Below, piece by piece: positions 34,512 through 40,316 of a DNA stretch of 40,316 nt. The translations under genes and the position numbers were made by a program. The stretch's first letter is position 1; each line of letters starts with the position of its first letter. The DNA is taken from contig NZ_CAKKLX010000043.1 in the NCBI RefSeq assembly GCF_918698155.1, positions 1 through 40,316 on the forward strand. Direction: 5' to 3'. This DNA comes from Roseomonas sp. CECT 9278. Lineage in GTDB: Bacteria; Pseudomonadota; Alphaproteobacteria; Acetobacterales; Acetobacteraceae. The notes under the pieces were generated by a model. That model saw only the letters and a program-made list of their open reading frames with translations, searched no databases and was not told the DNA's origin.

Positions 34512-34781
34512 GTGTTGACGACGACCCTGTCCTTGGAAGCGGAGGTCGCCGGCCTGATCGTCGAGGCGCTCCACCTCGAGATCACGCCGGGGGAGATCGA
34601 TCCGGAAGCCCCCCTGTTCGGCGAAGGGCTGGGGCTCGATTCGATCGATGCGCTCGAGATCGCGCTGGCCGTGTCCAAGCGCTACGGCTTCCAGCTGCGC
34701 TCCGACGACGAACGCAACCACCGCATCTTCCGCTCGCTCCGCGCGCTCGCCGCGCATATCGAGACGAACCGGACGGGCTGA
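34512..34781 (+). CDS. Acyl carrier protein of an aryl-polyene-like cluster
   Basis: This small acidic protein (89 residues from GTG 34512, or 88 from TTG 34515) has the phosphopantetheine site in FGEGLGLDSIDALEIALAV, where the Ser after Asp is modified. GGGAG lies 4 nt before the GTG and 7 nt before the TTG, so TTG is equally possible. An ATG at 34401 would add 37 unlikely residues and overlap the divergent gene. It would carry the growing acyl chain for the enzymes of this operon. Aryl polyene clusters usually have two carrier proteins; only one is seen here. Confidence 0.9.
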   Translation: MLTTTLSLEAEVAGLIVEALHLEITPGEIDPEAPLFGEGLGLDSIDALEIALAVSKRYGFQLRSDDERNHRIFRSLRALAAHIETNRTG

Positions 34782-34786
34782 CGCGG

Positions 34787-35401
34787 ATGGCGCTGCCCCG
34801 CCTGGCGCCGCGGCTGGCGATCTCGCTGCCGCTGTCCGGGCTGTTCCTGGCGGCCCAGGCCGGGGGGCAGCAGGACGCCGCGGCGATCCTGGCCATGGCG
34901 GCGATCGGCGCCATGGCGGCGCCGGCGTCCCGCGCCCTGCCGATCGGCACGGTGGCGCTGGGCACCGGCGGCGCGACCGCGTTGTGGATCGGCCAGCCGG
35001 GCGCCGCCGCGCTGCTGCTCGCGGCGCTGCCGCTGGCGGGCAACCTGCTGCTGGCCTGGCATTTCGGCGCCACGCTGCGGCCGGGGCGGGAGCCGCTGAT
35101 CGCCCGCTACACCCGCGCCGAACATGGCCGGCTGTCGCCGGAGCTGCTGGCGTATACGCGCTGCCTCACCTGGGCCTGGACCTGGTTCTTCCTGGGCTTC
35201 GCCGCGCTGAACCTGCTGACGCTGGCAGGCGCCGGGCCGGCGCCGGGGGCCTCGGCGGCCGGCAACCTGGCGCTGTCGGCGGCGTTCTTCCTGGTCGAAC
35301 ACCCGATCCGGCGCGCGCTGTTCCCGGCGCTGCGGTCGGCCAGCCCCTGGAACACGCTGCGCGCGATCTGGCGCGCCGATGCCCTGCATGATGCGCGCTG
35401 A
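34787..35401 (+). CDS. COG4648-type membrane protein of the aryl-polyene-like cluster
   Basis: This 204-residue protein has about six hydrophobic segments. The conserved middle part, LRPGREPLIARYTRAEHGRL, then TRCLTWAWTWFFLGFAALN and FLVEHPIRRALFPAL, matches the small membrane protein that sits between the carrier protein and the AMP-ligase in aryl polyene clusters. Its role is not known; it may anchor the complex or help export. The start is 5 nt after the ACP stop, and its end overlaps the AMP-ligase start. Confidence 0.88.
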   Translation: MALPRLAPRLAISLPLSGLFLAAQAGGQQDAAAILAMAAIGAMAAPASRALPIGTVALGTGGATALWIGQPGAAALLLAALPLAGNLLLAWHFGATLRPGREPLIARYTRAEHGRLSPELLAYTRCLTWAWTWFFLGFAALNLLTLAGAGPAPGASAAGNLALSAAFFLVEHPIRRALFPALRSASPWNTLRAIWRADALHDAR

Positions 35402-36704
35402 ACCGGCCCTGCCGCTGACCTCCCGCGCGCCGTCCGAGGCGATCTTCCATCGTGGGCACGATGCCGTGACGGTGCAGCGCTTCCTGGCGGAGGTCGCCGC
35501 CCTCGCCGCCATCCTGCCGGATGACGGGCCGGTGCTGAATTTCTGCGCCGACCGCTACCTGGCGCTGCTCGGCTTCGCCGCGGCGCTGTCGCGCGGGCAG
35601 ACCACGCTGCTGTCGGCCGACCGCACGCCGCAGCGGCTGGCGGATATCGCGGCGCTCCATGGCGCGCGCTACGCCCTGGCGGACACCGATATCGCGCTGC
35701 CGCTGCCCGTGCTGCGCCCCCATGCGGCCGCCGGGCGCGACGCGCCGAACCCGCCGATCGCGACGGGCATGATCGCGGCGATCGCCTTCACCTCGGGCAG
35801 CACGGGGGAATCGCAGCCGCATCCGAAGCCCTGGGGCGCGCTGGTGGCCGGCGCGCGCGCCGCCGCAGCGCGCTTCGCCATCGCGCCCGGCGCGAGCATT
35901 GTCGGCACCGTGCCGGCGCAACACATGTATGGCTTCGAGACCACGCTGATGCTGCCGTTGCAAGGTGCCGGCGCGGGTCATGCGGGGCCGGTCTTCTACC
36001 CCTCCGACATCGCCGAGGCGCTGGCCGGGCTGCCGGCGCCGCGGCTGCTGGTGACGACGCCCTTGCAGATGCGCGCGCTGCTCGGCACCGGCATCGCGCT
36101 GCCGCCGCTGGCCGGCGTGATCTCCGCCACCGCGCCGCTGGCCGCCGCATTGGCGGCCGAGGCCGAGGCCGCCTGGGGCGCCCCGCTGCACGAGATCTAC
36201 GGCGCGACCGAGGCCGGCTCCGTCGCCTCCCGCCGCGCCCTGGGGGACGAAGGCTGGGAGCCCTATGCCGGGGTGGCCTTCGACATCGGGCCGGCCGGTG
36301 CCACGGTCGCGGTGCCCGGCCTGCCGGCGCCGGTGCCGCTCGCCGACGAGCTGGAATGGCTCGGCCCCGGGCGATTCCGACTGCTGGGCCGGCGCGGCGA
36401 CATGGTGAAGCTCGCGGGCAAGCGCGCCTCGCTCTCCGGCCTGACCAGCCTGTTGACGGCGATCGCGGGCGTGCAGGACGGCGTGTTCCTGGCGCCCGAG
36501 GACCTCGACCGCAATCCGCGCGCGCGCCTGGCCGCGGTGGTGGTGGCGCCCGGCCTGACGGCGGAGGCCGTGGTGGCCGCGCTGCGCGAGCGCGTGGAGC
36601 CCGCCTTCCTGCCGCGCCCGGTGGTGATGGCCGACGCCCTGCCGCGCGACGGCGTCGGCAAGCTGCGGCGCCAGGACCTGCTGCGGCTCGCGCGATCGCG
36701 CTGA
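35388..36704 (+). CDS. AMP-dependent acyl/aryl-CoA (ACP) ligase of the aryl-polyene-like cluster
   Basis: This enzyme of about 438 residues, from the ATG at 35388, belongs to the ANL adenylating family. The phosphate loop is AFTSGSTGESQPHPK, followed by VPAQHMYGFETTLMLPL, the A5 motif EIYGATEAGS and the C-terminal hinge LLGRRGDMVKLAGKRASL. The catalytic Lys is probably in GVGKLRRQDL. It would activate an aryl or acyl acid, such as a hydroxybenzoate-type starter, and load it on the carrier protein. ATGs at 35379, 35388 and 35391 are possible; all overlap the upstream gene's end. Confidence 0.9.
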   Translation: MMRAEPALPLTSRAPSEAIFHRGHDAVTVQRFLAEVAALAAILPDDGPVLNFCADRYLALLGFAAALSRGQTTLLSADRTPQRLADIAALHGARYALADTDIALPLPVLRPHAAAGRDAPNPPIATGMIAAIAFTSGSTGESQPHPKPWGALVAGARAAAARFAIAPGASIVGTVPAQHMYGFETTLMLPLQGAGAGHAGPVFYPSDIAEALAGLPAPRLLVTTPLQMRALLGTGIALPPLAGVISATAPLAAALAAEAEAAWGAPLHEIYGATEAGSVASRRALGDEGWEPYAGVAFDIGPAGATVAVPGLPAPVPLADELEWLGPGRFRLLGRRGDMVKLAGKRASLSGLTSLLTAIAGVQDGVFLAPEDLDRNPRARLAAVVVAPGLTAEAVVAALRERVEPAFLPRPVVMADALPRDGVGKLRRQDLLRLARSR

Positions 36705-37060
36705 TGCATCCGGATCCTGGCCATGCGGGGGTCGATGGCGCCGCGGTGGCGCATGGGCCGGGGCCTGGCGAGGCACCGGGCTTCGTCGTCGCGCCGGACC
36801 ACGCGGCCCTGCCCGGCCACTTCCCCGGCGCGCCGGTGGTGCCCGGGGTGGTGCTGGTCGATCATGTGGCGATCGCGGCGCGCGCGGCCTTCGGGCTCGG
36901 TGCGCTGGTGGCCGTGCCGCGGGTGAAATTCGCCGCCCCCGTGCTGCCCGGCCAGGCGGTGCGCATCGCCTGGGCGCCGCGCGGCGCGCTGCGCGTGGGC
37001 TTCACCTGCTTTGTCGAGGACCGCCTGGTCGCCGCCGGAGAACTGGCCTTCGCGCCATGA
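36704..37060 (+). CDS. ApeI/FabA-FabZ-like hot-dog dehydratase
   Basis: This 118-residue protein has the hot-dog dehydratase signature DHAALPGHFPGAPVVPGVVL, where the His of GHFPG is catalytic. VPRVKFAAPVLPGQAVRI follows, as in 3-hydroxyacyl-ACP dehydratases. It would remove water from the 3-hydroxyacyl chain to create each double bond of a polyene. The upstream stop and this ATG share a base (TGATG), and its stop overlaps the acyltransferase ATG. Position after the AMP-ligase matches the second dehydratase of aryl polyene clusters. Confidence 0.9.
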   Translation: MHPDPGHAGVDGAAVAHGPGPGEAPGFVVAPDHAALPGHFPGAPVVPGVVLVDHVAIAARAAFGLGALVAVPRVKFAAPVLPGQAVRIAWAPRGALRVGFTCFVEDRLVAAGELAFAP

Positions 37061-38022
37061 CCGCCGCGCCCGACGCGCCCACGCCCGCGCCCGGTTCGGC
37101 GCACGCCCCGTCCCACGCTGCAGCACACGCCGCCTGGGCCGCGACGCCCGAGCGCGGCAGCGGTGGCGCGCTGCGGCTGATGGTGCGGATCGCGCTCGGC
37201 CTGGGCTGGCGTGCGGCGCATGGCATGCTGTTCCCGGTCACGCTGTTCTACCTGGTGACCTCGCCGGCGGCGCAGAAGCGCGCGGCGCGGCGCTACCTGA
37301 CGCGCGCGCTGGGGCGCGTGGCGCGCTGGCGCGACCTGTGGCGGCTGTATTTCTGCTTCGCCTCGACCATGCTCGACCGTGTCTTCCTGCTGACCGGGCG
37401 GCGCCAGGGCTACCGGGTCGAGGTGACCGGGCTCGAGACGCTGCGCGCCGCCGCCGCGCGCGGCCAGGGCCTGGTGCTGCTGGGCGCGCATATGGGGTCG
37501 TTCGAGGCGCTGCGCGCCGTCGGCGGCGATGGCGCGCCGGTCGAGGTGCGGATGCTGATGCACACCGCCAATGCCGGGCCGGCGGATGCGCTGTTCGACA
37601 GCCTGGACCCGACGCGCCGCGCCGCGGTGATCGCGCTGGGCCGGCCCGAGGCGATGCTGGAAGCGCGCGAGGTGCTGGACCGCGCCGGCGTGGTCGGGCT
37701 GCTGGCCGACCGCGCGGTGCGCGGTGACCGGATGATGAGCGTGCCGTTCCTCGGCCACCCCGCGCCCTTCCCGGGCGGGCCCATGACGCTCGCGGCGATC
37801 CTGCGCGCGCCGGTGGTGCTGGGCTTCGGGCTGTGGCTCGGCCCGCGCCGCTACGTGCTGCGCTTCGAGGCATTCGCGCCGGCCATCGACCTGCCGCGCG
37901 ACAGGCGGGAGGCAGCGCTGCGGGACTGGCTGGCGCGGTATGCGGACAGGCTGTCGGAGGTGTGCCGGGCGCATCCCTACAACTGGTTCAACTTCTACGA
38001 GTTCTGGGGGGATGCGCCGTGA
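37057..38022 (+). CDS. LpxL/HtrB-like lysophospholipid acyltransferase
   Basis: This 321-residue protein is like late lipid A and aryl-polyene acyltransferases. The HX4E motif is GAHMGSFEALR, VVGLLADRAVRGDRMMSVPF follows, and HPYNWFNFYEFW is the C-terminal hallmark. One membrane segment lies near residues 45-65. In enterobacterial aryl polyene clusters the matching gene fuses this domain to a family-2 glycosyltransferase; here only the acyltransferase part is present, after an Ala/Pro-rich N-terminus. It would attach the polyene or another acyl chain to a lipid anchor. Its stop overlaps the next GTG (GTGA). Confidence 0.9.
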   Translation: MTAAPDAPTPAPGSAHAPSHAAAHAAWAATPERGSGGALRLMVRIALGLGWRAAHGMLFPVTLFYLVTSPAAQKRAARRYLTRALGRVARWRDLWRLYFCFASTMLDRVFLLTGRRQGYRVEVTGLETLRAAAARGQGLVLLGAHMGSFEALRAVGGDGAPVEVRMLMHTANAGPADALFDSLDPTRRAAVIALGRPEAMLEAREVLDRAGVVGLLADRAVRGDRMMSVPFLGHPAPFPGGPMTLAAILRAPVVLGFGLWLGPRRYVLRFEAFAPAIDLPRDRREAALRDWLARYADRLSEVCRAHPYNWFNFYEFWGDAP

Positions 38023-38762
38023 CGGGCGGGAACCGTCCGGTACCCGCGATGGCCCGCACCGGCACGCCGTCGCGCGACTGCCTGGGCGCGCCGTCGCGCG
38101 ACTGCCTGGGCGCGCCGTCGCGCGACTGCCTGGGCGCGCCGTCGCGCGACGGCGCGCGCACCACATCGCGCGACGGCATCGGTGAAGCCGCACCCGCCGG
38201 GCTGTGGCAGGCACCACGGCGGGCCGTTCTCCTGCTGCCGCTGGCAGCGCAGGCCGCCGACCCGCTCGCGGCGGTGATGGCCGCCTTCCGCGCGGTGCCA
38301 TCGTCGAACGCCAGCTTCGTCGAGGAGAAGGAGGTGCCGGAACTCGACCGGCCCATCGTCTCGCGCGGGACGCTCGCCTGGCGCGCCCCCGACCGGCTGG
38401 AGAAGCGCACCACCGACCCCGCGCCGGAGCTGTTCCTGGTCGAGGGCAACCGCCTCACGATCGAACGCCCGCAGCGCGGGCTGCGCGAGACCCTCGCGCT
38501 CGACACCGCGCCGGAGATCCGCCCGCTGGTCGAAGCCCTGCGCGCGACGCTCGCCGGCGACATCGCCACGCTGCGCCGGCATCACGAGGTGACGTTCAGC
38601 GGCGAGCCCGCGCGCTGGCGCATCGTGCTGGTGCCGCGCTCGCTCCGGCTGCGCGGCGCGGTGCAGCGCATCACGCTGGAGGGCATCGGCGGCTTCCTCG
38701 CGGTGGTCGAGACCCAGGGCAACGAAGGCCGCACGCGGCTGATGGCCAGCCCCGCGCCATGA
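38019..38762 (+). CDS. LolA-like outer-membrane carrier protein with repeat-expanded N-terminus
   Basis: From the GTG at 38019, which overlaps the previous stop, the protein has 247 residues. The signal peptide sits unusually late, near residues 65-80 (APRRAVLLLPLAAQAA). Before it lie about 60 residues with the eight-residue repeat PSRDCLGA, encoded by array C. The mature part (FVEEKEVPELDRPIVSRGTL, then LAWRAPDRLEKRTT and LVEGNRLTI) matches the LolA-like periplasmic carriers of aryl polyene clusters. Export with such a long n-region is doubtful unless translation begins later, but no later ATG, GTG or TTG lies in frame between the array and the h-region. Confidence 0.87.
   Translation: MTGGNRPVPAMARTGTPSRDCLGAPSRDCLGAPSRDCLGAPSRDGARTTSRDGIGEAAPAGLWQAPRRAVLLLPLAAQAADPLAAVMAAFRAVPSSNASFVEEKEVPELDRPIVSRGTLAWRAPDRLEKRTTDPAPELFLVEGNRLTIERPQRGLRETLALDTAPEIRPLVEALRATLAGDIATLRRHHEVTFSGEPARWRIVLVPRSLRLRGAVQRITLEGIGGFLAVVETQGNEGRTRLMASPAP
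38067..38175. repeat. Tandem array C: 24-bp units inside the LolA-like gene
   Basis: Three exact 24-bp units (38067, 38091, 38115) are followed by two partial ones near 38139 and 38163. The core GTCGCGCGAC is a perfect 10-bp palindrome. The period keeps frame, and each unit encodes PSRDCLGA. Confidence 0.95.
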
Positions 38763-40316
38763 TGCGCTTCCTGCGCCTGGCCGTGGCGCTCGCGCTGCTG
38801 GCGGCCGCCTTCCCGCTGCTGCTGCGGCATGTCGAACTGCGCAGCGACATCACCGACTTCCTGCCCGCCGCGACCACCGAGGAAGCCGCCTTCCTGCTGC
38901 GCGAACTGCGCGCCGGCGCCGCCACCCGGCTGCTGGTCGCGGGGATCGAGGGCGCCGCCCCGCAGGACCTCGCGCGGATCTCGCGCGACATGGCGCAGCT
39001 GCTGTCCGCCGATGGCCGCTTCACCTTGGTGGCGAATGGCAGCGCGCTGGTGAACGAGGCGGAGGCGGCGCTGCTGTTCGCCCATCGCTACGCGCTGTCG
39101 CCCGCCGCGACGCCGGCGGCCTTCGGCGAACCGGCCCTGCGCGCGGCGCTGGAAGGCGTGCTGGACGGGCTGCAATCCTCCGCCGCGCCGCTGGTCCGCC
39201 GCTTCGCCTTCGCCGACCCGACCGGTGCCTTCCTGGCGATGCTGCGCGGCTGGGCCGGCGAGGGGCGCGTCGCCGCCGAGCACGGTGTCTGGATGGCCGA
39301 TGGCACCCGCGCGCTGCTGCTGGCGCAGACAAGCGCGGCGGGGCTCGACACGCAGGCGCAGCAGGCGGCCGTCGCGGCGATCCGCGCCGCCTTCGCGCAG
39401 GCCGCGCCGCCGCCCGGCGCGCGGCTGCTGCTGTCGGGCCCCGGCATCTTCGCGGCGGAGGCGGCGGCGACGGTGCGCGCCGACGTGCAGCTGGTCTCGA
39501 CCCTGTCCTTCCTGCTGGTCGGCGGCTTCCTGTTCTGGCGCTACCGCAGCCCGATGATGCTGGCGGTGGTGGCGGTGCCGCTGGCCGCCGGCACGCTGGC
39601 GGGCCTCGCGATGGTGGGGGCGGTGTTCGGGCATGTGCATGGCGCCGCACTCGGCTTCGGCATGACCATGCTGGGGGTGGTGGATGACTACCCGATCCTG
39701 TTGGTGACCAACCGCGCGCCGGGGGAGGCCCTGCGCGACACGGCGCGGCGGATCTGGCCGACGCTGCGCCTGGCTTGCGCGGCGGCGGTGGCGGGGCTGG
39801 CGCCGATGCTGGCCTCGGGCTTTCCGGGGCTGGCGCAGCTGGGGTTGTTCGCCGCCAGCGGGCTGGTGGCGGCGGCGCTCGCCACGCGCTTCCTGTTGCC
39901 GGCGCTGCTGCCGCCGGAGGGGCTGGCCGTGCGCCCGCTGCCGGAGCGCCTGGCGCATGCGCTGCTGCGCCTGCCGGCCCGGCGCGGGCTGGTGCTGGTG
40001 CTGCTCGGCGCGGCGGTGGCGGCGATGATCGCGACCGGCGGGGCGCGCATGGAACGCGACCTGGCGGCACTCAGCCCCGTGCCGGAGCCGGTGCGCGCGC
40101 TGGATGAGGAACTCCGCGCCCAGGTCGGTGCGCCGGATGTGCGGGTGGTGCTGGCGCTGCGGGCCGACACCGCCGAGGCCGCGCTGCAGGGCGCCGAACG
40201 CGCCGCCGCGGCGCTGGCCGGCACCGCCATGCTCGACCACGCGGCGCGCTTCCTGCCGAGCGCCGCGACGCAGGCCGCGCGCCTGGCCGCGCTGCCCGAC
40301 CCGGCGGCGCTGGCGG
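38759..40316 (+). CDS. MMPL/RND-family exporter, 3' end cut by the window edge
   Basis: The ATG at 38759 overlaps the LolA-gene stop, and the frame stays open for 519 codons to the right edge. The N-terminal membrane helix MMRFLRLAVALALLAAAFPL is followed by SDITDFLP, a large periplasmic region, and helices near residues 240-390 with FGMTMLGVVDDYPILLVTN. This is the membrane Asp pair region of MMPL transporters. A second periplasmic domain begins near residue 435. The full protein should be about 770 residues. In aryl polyene clusters this exporter works with the LolA-like carrier to move the product to the outer membrane. Confidence 0.93.
   Translation, partial: MMRFLRLAVALALLAAAFPLLLRHVELRSDITDFLPAATTEEAAFLLRELRAGAATRLLVAGIEGAAPQDLARISRDMAQLLSADGRFTLVANGSALVNEAEAALLFAHRYALSPAATPAAFGEPALRAALEGVLDGLQSSAAPLVRRFAFADPTGAFLAMLRGWAGEGRVAAEHGVWMADGTRALLLAQTSAAGLDTQAQQAAVAAIRAAFAQAAPPPGARLLLSGPGIFAAEAAATVRADVQLVSTLSFLLVGGFLFWRYRSPMMLAVVAVPLAAGTLAGLAMVGAVFGHVHGAALGFGMTMLGVVDDYPILLVTNRAPGEALRDTARRIWPTLRLACAAAVAGLAPMLASGFPGLAQLGLFAASGLVAAALATRFLLPALLPPEGLAVRPLPERLAHALLRLPARRGLVLVLLGAAVAAMIATGGARMERDLAALSPVPEPVRALDEELRAQVGAPDVRVVLALRADTAEAALQGAERAAAALAGTAMLDHAARFLPSAATQAARLAALPDPAALA

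Overview
The window is very GC-rich, densely coding DNA from one chromosome of a Gram-negative bacterium. A Bug-type solute receptor, a ChvG/ChvI two-component pair close to an ATP-type PEP carboxykinase, an OpgH glucosyltransferase, a DUF1194 protein and a CaiB/HMG-CoA-lyase-like pair point to an alphaproteobacterium. An environmental member of the Acetobacteraceae (Roseomonas-like) is my best guess. This is inference from gene content and codon use, not from a marker gene. I see no rRNA, tRNA, CRISPR, prophage or insertion sequence.

Layout. 1-3.2 kb, minus strand: a membrane protein cut by the left edge, opgH, and a less GC-rich glycan-type gene. 3.4-7.5 kb: a tripartite-tricarboxylate receptor, a tandem hairpin array, and a BLUF photoreceptor overlapping a MHYT-PAS-GGDEF-EAL cyclic-di-GMP enzyme. 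7.7-12.7 kb: chvG and chvI, divergent from a HugZ-like gene and pckA. 12.8-17.4 kb: an epoxide-hydrolase-like gene with a second hairpin array at its 5' end, divergent from a nucleotide-sugar dehydratase and aminotransferase pair. 17.4-21 kb: DUF1194, a lipoprotein, DUF3775, an aldo/keto reductase and a WD40-like protein. 21.3-26.3 kb, minus strand: a GHKL-ATPase protein, and an operon of class III aminotransferase, degenerate response regulator and COG0523 GTPase. 26.5-32 kb, plus strand: seven genes joined by six 4-nt stop/start overlaps (GST, VOC, TrmO, FkbM, DUF938, HMG-CoA-lyase-like, CaiB/BaiF). 32-33.5 kb: a trypsin-like protease and small secreted proteins. 33.5 kb to the right edge: a polysaccharide deacetylase divergent from an aryl-polyene-like operon (ACP, COG4648, AMP-ligase, hot-dog dehydratase, LpxL-like acyltransferase, LolA-like carrier, MMPL exporter), cut by the edge.

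Five separate tandem arrays with 23-27 bp periods lie in this 40 kb. In four of them the unit carries a clear self-complementary core; in the protease-leader array it is weaker. Their sequences differ but their design is alike, and all lie beside gene starts. The two arrays inside or at a reading-frame leader have a period of exactly 24 and extend the region before a signal peptide. These arrays, the split light/c-di-GMP module and the reduced aryl-polyene-like cluster are the most noteworthy items.
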